Assembly (NCBI GenBank): GCA_937922795.1
Contig: CALAJK010000026.1
Span: forward strand, 44,227 to 108,226
DNA length: 64,000 nt
Reading direction: 5' to 3'
Origin: an uncultured Anaerolineae bacterium
Lineage (GTDB): Bacteria; Chloroflexota; Anaerolineae; Aggregatilineales; Phototrophicaceae
The position numbers were made by a program, and so were the translations under genes. The number at the start of each line of letters is the position of its first letter. Position 1 is the stretch's first letter. Shown piece after piece: positions 40,546 through 50,818 of the stretch. The notes beneath the pieces are model-generated. The model searched no databases. It had not been told where the DNA came from and worked only from the letters and a program-made list of their open reading frames with translations.

Positions 40546-40728
40546 AGTTCACTACAGACTTGTGGATCATGTTTAGCCCTGAGGGCGAGGCGGGGCGCTC
40601 CCTTCCCCCATCGCATGGGGGAAGGGCTGGGGCTGGGGGATGATTATCCCCTCCCCCGACCCCTCCCCGTAAACAGAGAGGGGAGCATCCCTTCTCCAGT
40701 GCCTGCAGGCTGTGCATAACTCACATCG

Positions 40729-40790
40729 CCTTTATGATCTGTTTAACGCCTTCTTGAACCTCACGATGATGGTTCTCGCAGAATTATAAT
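40729..40790. repeat. 62-bp intergenic direct repeat, copy 2
   Basis: cctttatgatctgtttaacgccttcttgaacctcacgatgatggttctcgcagaattataat; three mismatches to copy 1. Confidence 0.9.
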
Positions 40791-41058
40791 TTCATTAGAA
40801 CAACGCGGTGGATGCTTGTGCCCTCACGCTAAATCTCCCCCTCAGGAAGAGGGGCTTTTAAGAACCTGTCCGCACCCCCGTCGCCCTGGGGGACAAGAGC
40901 TGGGGTGCTGAGGACGTTCTGGAGTCTCTTCCGCGCTGTTGTGTAGGGCTGCCGCGTTTAGCGTTCGTCTGCAAAACGTCAGGTTTGTTAGGCAGCCGCC
41001 AGCGGGCTGGGGTTATAATGCATGTGTTCAGCCGGCTCATGATTTCGAGGGCATCAGA

Positions 41059-43734
41059 GTGCGTATCGGTTTCTATCTGCTGTATGCGGCGCGCACGCTG
41101 CGGCGCAGCGGCCACTGGACGACGTTCGCCGTCTTCTGCGTGGCGACCGGCGTGGCCACCGTGGTCGCGCTGCGCAGCTTGGGGCTGGCAATCAGCGACT
41201 CGCTGCTGACCAACGTGCGCCAGTTCAACCACGGCGACATCAACATCAGCCAGATCTACAACTTCGGCCCGTTCGCTTTCACCATCCACCGCGGAGGCGA
41301 CGAACGGTCAGTCTACACGCCCGGCCAGGTGGAGCGGGTGCGCCAGTGGATCACGGCGCGCGGCGGCCGCATGACCGCCTATACCGCCCTCAACAACATC
41401 CAGATCATCCCGGCCGGGCAGGAGTTCACGCCGCGCCCGCAGTTCGCCACTTCGTTCCTGATCGACCCGCAGACGTTCGCCATCGCCGCCGACATCCGGG
41501 CGATCGACCCGCCGGGCGCGCCGCTGGCTGATCTGTTCCACGGCGGGCGCGAGGTGGTCATCAGCTGGAACCTGGCCGAGGCCAACGGGCTGAAAGTGGG
41601 CGATCAGGTGCTGGCCAGCGGCGCGGCCGAGCCGTTCACCGTGACCGGCATCGTGCCCACCGAAGCTGAGGCCAGCATCAACAACATCTTCGCCTCGTTC
41701 TTCGGCTTCGCCTATTTCGACGCGGCTCAAGCTGGGGCGCTGCAGCTCAGCCCGCTGCCGAACACCATCGGGATCGTGCTGCCCGACGGCGCTTCCGCCG
41801 AGGCGATCGAGGCCGCGGCGCAGGAGGTGAGCCGGCTCGTGCCCGTCCGCGAGCTGACCGCCACGCCGTCGCTCATCAACCGCAACCGCGAGCTGGCCGA
41901 CATGATCGGCCGCTTCATCGTCACGCTGGGGTTGGGCGCCATGCTGATCGGCGGCGTGGGCATCATGAATACCATGCTGGTGCTGGTGCGCCGGCGGACG
42001 GTCGAGATCGCCGCCCTCAAGACGTTCGGCCTCAAGGGCGGCCAGGTGGCGGCGCTGTTCGCCGCTGAGGCGCTGCTGCTGGCGCTGGCCGGCGCGGCGC
42101 TGGGCATCGCGGTGGGCGTGCTGCTCAGCCGGGCGGTGAACGCTTACGGCGAGGCGTTCTTGCAGCAGCGGCTGCCCTGGCGAGTGTACCCGGAGGCCAT
42201 CGTCTACGGGCTGGTGTTGGGGCTGGTGGTGACGCTGGTGTTCGGCGTGCTGCCGGCGCTGACGGCGGCGCGGGTGCGGCCGGGGATCATCCTGCGGCCG
42301 AACGAGGCGGCTGCCGCCCGCGCCGGTCTGCTGCCCGGCCTGCTGGCCATCGTCGTCGTAGTGCTGTCGCTGGGGGTCATCGCCGGCCAGATCCTGGGGC
42401 CGGTCGTGGTGCAGGCGCTGGACGAGCGCGCGCCCAACCCCCTGCTGCTGGGGATCGCCGGCGTGGCGGCGGCGCTGCTCATCCTGGCAGCGCTCAACGG
42501 CCTGCTGTGGCTGCTGGTGTGGGCCATCGGCAAGCTGCCGGCACTGGGCAGCGTGGATCTGCGGCTGGCGCTGGCCAACCTGACCACCCGACGGGCGCGC
42601 ACCGCCACCACCCTGCTGGCGCTGACGGCCGGCATGTTCGCGCTCAGCAGCATCACCTTCTTCGGGTTGGGCGCGCGGGAGATCGTGCGCTTCCAGTTCG
42701 CCGAGACGCTGGGCGGCAACATCGTCGCTGTGCCGCTGCTGCCGGAGGAGATCGGCAACCCACTGCTCGACTTGCAGCTCGATGGCCTGGAAGGCGTCGA
42801 ATCGCGCACGCGGCTGCGCTTCGTCACCGGCCGCCTGATGACCGTGGATGACCAGCCGGTCGAAATTGAAGATCGAGCGCCGGGCGTGCCGCTGATCATC
42901 CTGTCCCGCGACACAACCAACCCTGACCTGCGCAGCGGCCCGCTGCTGGCCGGGCGCGACCTGACGCCCGAAGACCGGGGGCGCAACGTGATCGTGCTGT
43001 CCGAACAGACGGCGCTGGAGAGCGCCATCGAGGGCTTCTCCAGCCTGGACGAGCTGGGGATCGGCGTCGGCTCGACGGTGGGCGTGCGGATCGCCGGCCG
43101 GGTGCTGCCGTTCGAGGTGGTGGGCATCGTCGGCAACGCCAACGGCTTCACGCCCAACCCGGCCAGCGCCTATCTGCCGCCCGACGTGCCCGGCGTGATG
43201 GCCACGCGCACCGTCACCGTGGCGCAGGTGCGATCCGACCAGGTGGACGACGTGCTGCGCTTCCTATCGCGCGTGCCGCTGGTGTTCGCCGTGGATGTGG
43301 CCTTCGCCGACGGCCTGATGGAGCGCCTGATCGCCCAGCTCAGCGCCATCCCGACGGTGGTCGGGCTGCTGTCGCTGCTGGCGGCGGCGGTCATCATGGC
43401 CAATTCGGTGGCGCTGGCCACCCTGGAACGCCGCCAGCAGATCGGCGTGCTGAAGGCGGTCGGTCTGAAGCGCCGGCGCGTGCTGGGCGTGATGCTGCTG
43501 GAGAACACGCTCATCGGCCTGCTCGGCTCGGCGCTGGGCATCGCCATCAGCGTGGCGGGCGTCTCGCTGATGACGACCATCGGCACCGGCATCACCATCC
43601 CCATCCCGTCGAACGCCGCCGGCATCGCCCTGCTGCTGGTGGCGGCGTCGGTGGTCATCGCCTGGGCGGCCACGTTCCTCAGCGCCCGGACGGCGATCAG
43701 CGAGCGCGTGGCCGCGGTGCTGCACTACGAATGA
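41059..43734 (+). CDS. ABC transporter permease, FtsX/MacB type (two FtsX modules)
   Basis: VRIGFYLLYAARTLRRSG; GLGAMLIGGVGIMNTMLVLVRRRTVEIAALKTFGLKGGQ and MANSVALATLERRQQIGVLKAVGLKRRRVLGVMLLENTLIGLLG; GTG start at 41059 (ORF 40939). Confidence 0.9.
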   Translation: MRIGFYLLYAARTLRRSGHWTTFAVFCVATGVATVVALRSLGLAISDSLLTNVRQFNHGDINISQIYNFGPFAFTIHRGGDERSVYTPGQVERVRQWITARGGRMTAYTALNNIQIIPAGQEFTPRPQFATSFLIDPQTFAIAADIRAIDPPGAPLADLFHGGREVVISWNLAEANGLKVGDQVLASGAAEPFTVTGIVPTEAEASINNIFASFFGFAYFDAAQAGALQLSPLPNTIGIVLPDGASAEAIEAAAQEVSRLVPVRELTATPSLINRNRELADMIGRFIVTLGLGAMLIGGVGIMNTMLVLVRRRTVEIAALKTFGLKGGQVAALFAAEALLLALAGAALGIAVGVLLSRAVNAYGEAFLQQRLPWRVYPEAIVYGLVLGLVVTLVFGVLPALTAARVRPGIILRPNEAAAARAGLLPGLLAIVVVVLSLGVIAGQILGPVVVQALDERAPNPLLLGIAGVAAALLILAALNGLLWLLVWAIGKLPALGSVDLRLALANLTTRRARTATTLLALTAGMFALSSITFFGLGAREIVRFQFAETLGGNIVAVPLLPEEIGNPLLDLQLDGLEGVESRTRLRFVTGRLMTVDDQPVEIEDRAPGVPLIILSRDTTNPDLRSGPLLAGRDLTPEDRGRNVIVLSEQTALESAIEGFSSLDELGIGVGSTVGVRIAGRVLPFEVVGIVGNANGFTPNPASAYLPPDVPGVMATRTVTVAQVRSDQVDDVLRFLSRVPLVFAVDVAFADGLMERLIAQLSAIPTVVGLLSLLAAAVIMANSVALATLERRQQIGVLKAVGLKRRRVLGVMLLENTLIGLLGSALGIAISVAGVSLMTTIGTGITIPIPSNAAGIALLLVAASVVIAWAATFLSARTAISERVAAVLHYE

Positions 43735-43858
43735 CCGGCCAGCGCCGGCGCAACCTGCCCGCCCAGAACTGCGTACAGGGTACAATGAAGCAGGCTAGGC
43801 GGCATCATCGCGTCGGCTGATCATCGCGCATCTGTCTTGCAACTGGTAGGTTCTGAGC

Positions 43859-46612
43859 ATGAATCTGCTGTACTACTTACGCTACGCCGCCCGCAATCTG
43901 TGGCGCAGTCGGCGCTGGTCAACTTTCGCCATCTTCTCGGTGGCGGCGGGCGTGGCGACCGTGGTCGCGCTGCGCAGCCTGGGCTTGGCCATCGGCGACG
44001 CGCTCACCAGCAACGTGCGCGGCAGCAACCGCGGCGACATCACGCTGGTCTTGGAGAGCAATATCTTCTTCAGCTTCGGCGATCCCGACGCCCGCGCCGC
44101 CTTCACGCCGGCACAGATCGATCGCGTCCGCCGCTGGGCGCAGGAGCGCGGTGGACGGGCGACCGCTTACACCACCACCGGCAACATTCAGATCAGCTCG
44201 CAGGATTACGTGACCGCCGGCCGGCCGCAGTTCATCACCTCCATCTTCATCGACCCGCGTACCTTCCCACCGACGGATGACCTGTTCACGCTCGACCCGC
44301 CGGGCGCGCGCCTGGGCGATCTGTTCACCGGCGGCAACGAGGTGGTCATCAGCCAGAACCTGGCCGCCTCGCAGAACATCCGCGTGGGCGACCGGGTGCG
44401 GGTCAGCGGCACGACCGAGGAATTCACCGTCAAGGGCATCATCGCCACCGATGTGCAGGCCGGGCTGCGCGACATGATCGCCGCCTTCTTCGGCTTCGCC
44501 TTCTTCAGCCTGGACTCGGCGGCCGTCCTGCCCGCGCCGGAAAACCCGAACACCATCAGCCTGACGCTGGCCGACAACACGCCGCCGGAGACAGTCACCC
44601 AGCTCGCCAGACAGCTGAGCGCGCTGGTCGCCGACGCCGATGGGCCGGCGCCGCGCTTCGTGCGCACCGTGCCCGACCTGCTGCGTGAGAACCAGAACCT
44701 GACCGACGTGTTGGGCAGCTTCATCGTGGTGCTGGGGCTGGGCGCGCTGCTGCTTGGGGGCGTGGGCATCATCAATACCATGCTGGTAATGGTGGGCCGG
44801 CGCACCGAGGAGATCGCCGCGCTCAAGACCTTCGGCCTGAAAGCCCGCCAGATCGCGGCCATGTTCCTGGCGGAGGCCTTCTTGATGGGGCTGGCCGGCA
44901 GCCTGCTGGGCAGCGTCTTCGGCGTGCTGCTCAGCAGCCTAGCCAACGCCTACGGCCAGATGCTCATCCAGCAGCCGCTGGTCTGGCGCGTCTACCCGGA
45001 AGCCATCCTGTTCGGCCTGGCGCTGGGCATGGTGGTGACGCTGGTGTTCGGTGTGCTGCCGGTGCTGACGGCCGTGCGCGTGCGCCCCAACATCATCCTG
45101 CGCCCCAACGAAACCCACATCCCGCGCGCCGGCTGTTTGTCGTCGCTGTTCGCGCTGCTGTTCGTGGTGCTGGCGGTCGGGCTGATCGCCGGGCAGATGC
45201 TGGCGCCCGCCTTCCGGGTGGCGCGCGGGCAGCTCATCAACGCCTACATCACCGGCATCATCGGCGTGGCCGTCACCCTGCTCATCCTGGGGCTGCTGAT
45301 CGGGCTGCTGTGGGTGGTAGTGTGGCTGATCGGTAAGCTGCCCTCCTTCGGCAGCGTGGATCTGCGGCTGGCGCTGCGCAACCTGGCCACCCGCCGCACG
45401 CGCACCGCCACCACGCTGCTGGCGCTCAGCGCCGGCATGTTCGCGCTCAGCAGCATCTCGTTCTTCGGCGCTGGCATGCGCGAAATCGTCCAGTTCACGC
45501 TCAGCGAGGCCTTCGGCGGCAACGTGCTGATCTTCCCGGTGCTGCCGCCCATCCTGGCCAACCCGCTGATCGACAGCAAGCTGAATAGCCTCGAAGGAGT
45601 GGAGTACCGCACGCGCTTCATGCAGTTCCAGGGGGAGATCAAATGGGTGGACGGCGTCTCGCTGGCCGACCGCGGCGCGCTCAGTCAAGCCGAGGTCGAA
45701 CGCCAGATCCGCGAGGCCGGCCGCCAGCGCGACTTCGAGCGCGTGCAGCGGTTGGCCGCCGAGTTCGACCTGCGGCCGTATGTGCAGGTGGTCATCCGCG
45801 ATACCAACAATCCCAATCTGACCAGCGGCGAGCTGACCGCCGGGCGCGACATCACCCCGGCCGACCGCGGCCAGCGGGTGGCGGTGGTCAAGCTCAAACC
45901 GGCGGTTCAGCGGCTGAACCTCGCCGTCGGCTCGACCATCGGCGTCCAGATCAACGACCAGGTCTACGATTTTGAAGTGGTCGGGTTGATGCCCGATGTC
46001 GAGGACACCGGCAGCATCCAGTCGTCGATCGTGTTCGGCGATGTGATCATCCCGGCTGGCTCGCTGGAGCGCGTGACGCCCAACTTCCAGATCACGGTCG
46101 CCCAGATCCAGCCAGAGCACCTCAACCGCGGGTTGGTCGAACTGTCGGCGCTGCCGCTGGTCTTCTCGTTCGACATCAGCTTCATCGACGGGATGCTCAG
46201 CCGCTTCATCAGCCAGATGAGCGCCATCCCCATCCTGGTCGGGCTGCTGTCGCTGCTGGCGGCGGCGGTCATCATGACCAACACGGTCGCGCTGTCCATG
46301 CTGGAGCGGCGGCGGCAGATCGGCATCCTGAAGGCCGTCGGGCTGAAAGGGCGGCGCGTGCTGAGCGTGATGCTGCTGGAGAACACGCTCGTCAGCCTGC
46401 TGGGCGGGCTGCTGGGCATCGGCCTCAGTTCGCTGGGCGTGGCGTTGATGACCCGCTTCGGCCTGAATGTGACCATGCTCGTCCCGACCGACGCGCTGCC
46501 GATCGCCATCGCGCTGGTCATTGCGGCCATCGTCATCGCCTGGTTGGCCACGCTGCTCAGCGCCCGCGCCATCCTGGGCGAGCGCGTGACCAACGTGCTG
46601 CGCTACGAATGA
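43859..46612 (+). CDS. ABC transporter permease, FtsX/MacB type, tandem paralogue
   Basis: GLGALLLGGVGIINTMLVMVGRRTEEIAALKTFGLKARQ; MTNTVALSMLERRRQIGILKAVGLKGRRVLSVMLLENTLVSLLG. Confidence 0.92.
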   Translation: MNLLYYLRYAARNLWRSRRWSTFAIFSVAAGVATVVALRSLGLAIGDALTSNVRGSNRGDITLVLESNIFFSFGDPDARAAFTPAQIDRVRRWAQERGGRATAYTTTGNIQISSQDYVTAGRPQFITSIFIDPRTFPPTDDLFTLDPPGARLGDLFTGGNEVVISQNLAASQNIRVGDRVRVSGTTEEFTVKGIIATDVQAGLRDMIAAFFGFAFFSLDSAAVLPAPENPNTISLTLADNTPPETVTQLARQLSALVADADGPAPRFVRTVPDLLRENQNLTDVLGSFIVVLGLGALLLGGVGIINTMLVMVGRRTEEIAALKTFGLKARQIAAMFLAEAFLMGLAGSLLGSVFGVLLSSLANAYGQMLIQQPLVWRVYPEAILFGLALGMVVTLVFGVLPVLTAVRVRPNIILRPNETHIPRAGCLSSLFALLFVVLAVGLIAGQMLAPAFRVARGQLINAYITGIIGVAVTLLILGLLIGLLWVVVWLIGKLPSFGSVDLRLALRNLATRRTRTATTLLALSAGMFALSSISFFGAGMREIVQFTLSEAFGGNVLIFPVLPPILANPLIDSKLNSLEGVEYRTRFMQFQGEIKWVDGVSLADRGALSQAEVERQIREAGRQRDFERVQRLAAEFDLRPYVQVVIRDTNNPNLTSGELTAGRDITPADRGQRVAVVKLKPAVQRLNLAVGSTIGVQINDQVYDFEVVGLMPDVEDTGSIQSSIVFGDVIIPAGSLERVTPNFQITVAQIQPEHLNRGLVELSALPLVFSFDISFIDGMLSRFISQMSAIPILVGLLSLLAAAVIMTNTVALSMLERRRQIGILKAVGLKGRRVLSVMLLENTLVSLLGGLLGIGLSSLGVALMTRFGLNVTMLVPTDALPIAIALVIAAIVIAWLATLLSARAILGERVTNVLRYE

Positions 46613-46793
46613 CGCCGCGGCGTCCACCTCCATCCTTGAATCGGCCGGGCAGCCATGCTACAATGCCGCCCGGTCGTCCCCCTGGGAACGGCCACTTTCA
46701 CACGCCTGGACTCGGAGGTGTTGTCCCCGCCAGGGATTGCGTCTGGGGTTGAAGGGCGTGATCGCCTAAACACGTAACCTCAGGAGATCAGTT

Positions 46794-47654
46794 ATGTCCG
46801 CCTCTGTCTCGATAAAGGAGCTTCTCGAAACGGGCGTCCACTTTGGCCACCGTACGCCCAAGTGGAACCCGCGCATGGCCCCTTACATCTTCACCGAACG
46901 CAACGGCATTCACATCATTGATTTGCAGCAGACGCTGGCCAACCTGCGCACTTACTACGACATGGTGCGCGATCTGGTGGCGAAGGGCGGCACGGTGCTG
47001 TTCGTGGGCACGAAGCGCCAGGCGCAGGAAGCCATCGCCGCTGAGGCCACGCGCTGCGGCATGCCCTACGTCAATACGCGCTGGCTGGGCGGCACGCTCA
47101 CCAACTGGCGCACCATCCGCGAGCGCATCGAGACGCTCAAACGACTGGAAGCCGACCGCGACGCTGGTCGATTCGAGCTGCTGACCAAGAAAGAGCGCCT
47201 GATGCTGGAGCGCAAGATCGAGAAGCTCCAGCTTCGCCTAGGCGGCATCCGCAATCTGAAGCGCGTGCCCGATCTGCTGTTCGTAGTAGATACCATCCGC
47301 GAGGCCACCGCCGTCAAGGAGGCCAACACGCTGGGCATCCCGGTGCTGGCGCTGGCGGACACCAACAGCGACCCCGATCTGATCGATTACATCCTGCCCG
47401 CCAACGACGACGCCGTGCGCGCCATCAAGCTGCTGGTCAAGACGATCGCCGACGCCGTCATCGAAGGGGTGAACATGCGCAAGGGCGATCTGGAAGAAAT
47501 TGAGGCGGTCGAAGAACCGGCGTATGCGGAATACGACGACGATGAGGAGGAGGCCGGCAACGAGGCTTACCTGGGCGCGTCCACCATCGCTCGCCTGCGC
47601 GACGCCTCGCTGTTCGATGATGAACTCGAAGATCTGGATGATGAAGGGCGTTGA
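46794..47654 (+). CDS. rpsB: 30S ribosomal protein S2
   Basis: [55 protein letters not shown]. Confidence 0.98.
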   Translation: MSASVSIKELLETGVHFGHRTPKWNPRMAPYIFTERNGIHIIDLQQTLANLRTYYDMVRDLVAKGGTVLFVGTKRQAQEAIAAEATRCGMPYVNTRWLGGTLTNWRTIRERIETLKRLEADRDAGRFELLTKKERLMLERKIEKLQLRLGGIRNLKRVPDLLFVVDTIREATAVKEANTLGIPVLALADTNSDPDLIDYILPANDDAVRAIKLLVKTIADAVIEGVNMRKGDLEEIEAVEEPAYAEYDDDEEEAGNEAYLGASTIARLRDASLFDDELEDLDDEGR

Positions 47655-47742
47655 GCGCGGCGTGATCGCCGGCCGGATCGCGCGGCTCAACCTGCGCCAG
47701 TGCGCTGACAATCTGCAAACCGTAGCCTAGGACAGGAGACCG

Positions 47743-48369
47743 ATGGAAATCACAGCCAAGATGGTGAAAGACCTGCGTGAGGCCACTGGCGCCGGCCCGC
47801 TGGATTGCAAGAAGGCGCTCGAAACCACCGGCGGCGACGTGCAGAAGGCGATCGAGTTCCTGCGCGAGAAGGGGCTGGCGCGCGCCGCCAAGAAGCTGAG
47901 CGCTGGCCGCGCAATGAACGAGGGGCTGATCGTCACCTACTCCCACCACAACAAACGGTTGGGGGTGATGGTCGAAGTCAACTGCGAGACCGACTTCGTC
48001 GCCAAGACGGAGCGCTTCCAGCAGTTTGCGCACGACATCGCGCTGCACATCGCCAACCTAGCACCTGAATACGTGCGCCGCGAGGACGTGCCCGAAGCGG
48101 TGGTGCAGGCCGAGCGCGAGATCCAGCGGCGGCGCGTGCTGGACGAAGGCAAGCCGGAAGCGGTCGCCGACAAGATCGTGGACGGCCGCATGAACAAGTT
48201 CTTCGAGGAAATCGTGCTGATGGAGCAGACCTTCATCAAGGACGATGCGAAGACCATCAGCCAGCTCCTGGCCGAGGTCGTGGCCGAGGTCGGCGAGAGC
48301 ATTCAGGTGCGCCGCTTCGCCCGCTTTGCCCTGGGCGAAGGGGGCAGCGACCAGGAAGATGGTGCGTGA
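47743..48369 (+). CDS. tsf: elongation factor Ts
   Basis: MEITAKMVKDLREATGAGPLDCKKALETTGGDVQKAIEFLREKG, VEVNCETDFVAKTERF. Confidence 0.97.
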   Translation: MEITAKMVKDLREATGAGPLDCKKALETTGGDVQKAIEFLREKGLARAAKKLSAGRAMNEGLIVTYSHHNKRLGVMVEVNCETDFVAKTERFQQFAHDIALHIANLAPEYVRREDVPEAVVQAEREIQRRRVLDEGKPEAVADKIVDGRMNKFFEEIVLMEQTFIKDDAKTISQLLAEVVAEVGESIQVRRFARFALGEGGSDQEDGA

Positions 48370-48420
48370 GCTTCCGATCTGCCGCTCAACCAGGCAGTTG
48401 GGACGTAGTCTATGGTTTTA

Positions 48421-48450
48421 GGGGATTAGCCGCTGCTAGTCCCCTTTTTT
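48421..48450 (+). terminator. intrinsic terminator between tsf and pyrH
   Basis: GGGGATTAG-ccgctg-CTAGTCCCC (one wobble) followed by TTTTTT. Confidence 0.85.
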
Positions 48451-48495
48451 GTCGCCCGGCGCGGCGCGGGCTGCCAACCACTGAGGAGATGACCT

Positions 48496-49227
48496 ATGAT
48501 TTCGACCGATCAGACGCCGGTTTACAAACGCATTGTCCTCAAGCTCAGCGGCGAGGCGCTGGCCGGGCCGCAGGGCTACGGCATTGACCCCGCCAGCGCG
48601 GAGGTGATCGCCCGGCGCATCCGGGCGCTGCACGAGCGAGGGGTGCAGGTCGCCGTGGTCATCGGCGCGGGCAACCTGTGGCGCGGCAGCCTGGGCGTCA
48701 GCCGCGGCATGGAACAGAGCACGGCCGATCACATGGGCATGATCGGCACCGTCATGAACGGCCTGGCGCTGCAAGATGCGCTCCAGCGCGAGGGCGTCAC
48801 CACCCGTGTGCAGACGGCCATCCAGATGAACGCGGTCGCCGAGCCTTACATCCGGCTGCGCGCCATCCGGCATCTGGAGAAGGGGCGGGTGGTCATCATC
48901 GCCGGCGGCACCGGCAACCCGTACTTCACCACCGATACGGCGGCAGCGCTGCGCGCGATGGAGATCAACGCCGACATCGTCATCAAGGCCACCAAAGTCA
49001 ACGGCGTCTACTCCGCCGACCCGAACAAAGACCCCAGCGCCGTCCGCTTCGACCGGCTGACTTACGAGCAGGTGCTGGCGAATAAGTATGAAGTGATGGA
49101 CATGACGGCCTTCACGCTGTGCCGTGAACACAAAATGCCGATCCTGGTGCTGGACTTCTGGGCGGAAGACGATCTGATGCTGGCCGTGCTGGGGCATCAT
49201 CACGTCGGCACGCTCATCACCGAGTGA
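48496..49227 (+). CDS. pyrH: UMP kinase
   Basis: [66 protein letters not shown]. Confidence 0.97.
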   Translation: MISTDQTPVYKRIVLKLSGEALAGPQGYGIDPASAEVIARRIRALHERGVQVAVVIGAGNLWRGSLGVSRGMEQSTADHMGMIGTVMNGLALQDALQREGVTTRVQTAIQMNAVAEPYIRLRAIRHLEKGRVVIIAGGTGNPYFTTDTAAALRAMEINADIVIKATKVNGVYSADPNKDPSAVRFDRLTYEQVLANKYEVMDMTAFTLCREHKMPILVLDFWAEDDLMLAVLGHHHVGTLITE

Positions 49228-49234
49228 GCGCGCT

Positions 49235-50200
49235 TCAAGCCCCGGCCTGCGCCTCGACGTACAGCCGGTAGCGCGCTACCTGCGCCGGCAGCGGCGGCCG
49301 GATGATCACCTCTAGCGGGAGTCGCTCGCCGGCAGCCAGGTGGGCATCCGCCTCGACGACCCGGTAGCCGGTCAGCCGGTCGGTGGCGTCCCACAAGGTG
49401 ACGACCGCCCGCCGCACCCGCACCGGCTGCTGGCCGGCGTTGTGGAGCTGCGCCGTCACCACGAAATCTTCCGCTTCCCAGCGCCCCTGGTCCTGCTCGA
49501 ACGTGATCGGGATGAACGGGCTGGCAGCTCGCTCCGCGCTGCGCAGGTCGGCGACCGCGCCGGCGACGGCGCGCCAGTCCGCCCGGAGCAGCACACGGTA
49601 GGGCGCGACCTGGCCGGGCGGGATGACCCCCTGCTCTACGCTGGTTTCGCCCTGCGCCAGCACCTGGCCGTCGGCGCTCACCAGCCGCACGCGCACCCCC
49701 ACCCGTTCGACCGCGTAGTCCAGTTCATTGGCGACGAAGCCGATGCACATCACCTGGTCAGTCGGCAAATCGCGGCACGCGGGCGACGCCAGCGCCAGCG
49801 CCAGCGGCGTGGCGGTGGGCAGCGCCGGCTGGCCGGCGGCGTCGAACAGAGGGTTAGGGATGGCTAGTATCTGGCCGATGGGCAGCCGCAGCGGGTCCAG
49901 GCCAGGGTTGGCCGATTCGAGGGCGGCCAGCGGCACGCCGAACTGCAGGGCGATGCCGGACAGCGTGTCGCCCGACTGAACCGCATAGGTGACGGGCGTC
50001 GGCGACGGCCGGCGCTCAGCGGCACGAACCGCCGGCGCGGCGGGCGGCGGCGTCGCCAGTTGGGGGGAACGCACCGTCAGGGTGATGTACGGCCGCGGCG
50101 TCGGCGAGATGACCGGCGCGGTGTAGGATGTCGCGCTGCACCCAGCCACCCAGACGCTGACAAATGCCGTCAGCAGCCGCCGCCAACCCCAGTAGCCCAT
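49235..50200 (-). CDS. LysM domain lipoprotein
   Basis: lipobox-like VWVAGCS; TYAVQSGDTLSGIALQFGVPLAALESANPGLDPLRLPIGQILAIP. Confidence 0.8.
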   Translation of the reverse strand: MGYWGWRRLLTAFVSVWVAGCSATSYTAPVISPTPRPYITLTVRSPQLATPPPAAPAVRAAERRPSPTPVTYAVQSGDTLSGIALQFGVPLAALESANPGLDPLRLPIGQILAIPNPLFDAAGQPALPTATPLALALASPACRDLPTDQVMCIGFVANELDYAVERVGVRVRLVSADGQVLAQGETSVEQGVIPPGQVAPYRVLLRADWRAVAGAVADLRSAERAASPFIPITFEQDQGRWEAEDFVVTAQLHNAGQQPVRVRRAVVTLWDATDRLTGYRVVEADAHLAAGERLPLEVIIRPPLPAQVARYRLYVEAQAGA

Positions 50201-50311
50201 CCCCCAGAATATCCCTCATTATCCAGCGCACCGGCGTGTTATCCCACATTATACTCATATCCTGGGCGGATGGGCACTAGGAAATCAGCCCAACTTGGGT
50301 TGTACAAGTCG

Positions 50312-50716
50312 CTAGGACTGGGATGGCTGCTTCGCCTCCAGCCGCGCCAGAAAACGCGCCGCCTCCACCACGACGCGGGTGTGCATCGCCTCGCCGATCA
50401 ATTCGTGTTCATCCCACGCCTGGATGCGAAAAGTGACGCGCCGCTCGTCTACGCTGGTCACCTCGGCGCGGGCGCGCACGACCATGCCGGTCGGCGTGGC
50501 GGCCACGTGGCGCAGCTCCAGCGCCGTGCCGACGCTGGTCTGGCCGGCCGGCAGCAGCGGATCGAGTGCGGCCACCGCCGCCGCTTCCATCAGCGCCGCC
50601 AGCGCCGGCGTGGCGTAGACGTCCAGGCTGCCGCTGCCTAGGCTGCGCGCCGTCAGCGCCGGCGTCACCTGAACCTGCCGTTCACCGATCAAACCGGGTT
50701 GGATCGTTTCCAGCAT
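50312..50716 (-). CDS. hotdog-fold thioesterase (fluoroacetyl-CoA thioesterase-like)
   Basis: LDVYATPALAALMEAAAVAALDPLLPAGQTSVGTALELRHVAATPTGM. Confidence 0.82.
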   Translation of the reverse strand: MLETIQPGLIGERQVQVTPALTARSLGSGSLDVYATPALAALMEAAAVAALDPLLPAGQTSVGTALELRHVAATPTGMVVRARAEVTSVDERRVTFRIQAWDEHELIGEAMHTRVVVEAARFLARLEAKQPSQS

Positions 50717-50818
50717 TGCCCCTCCTCGCTGCGCTGGGCCAGTAGCCTTGAATCGGATGCAGTGTTATAACCTGTCTCGCCAGACTGCGCGAACATCAAC
50801 GGTAGGCGAGGAGCACTC

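Noticed and set aside
40487-40717. 76-aa minus-strand ORF in the repeat region
   Set aside because: Runs through palindromic G/C repeats with a Pro/Gly-biased product and no ribosome-binding site; regarded as non-coding.
44939-46633. 564-aa minus-strand ORF opposite the second FtsX permease
   Set aside because: Antisense shadow; His/Gln/Asp-rich repeats from reversed hydrophobic codons.
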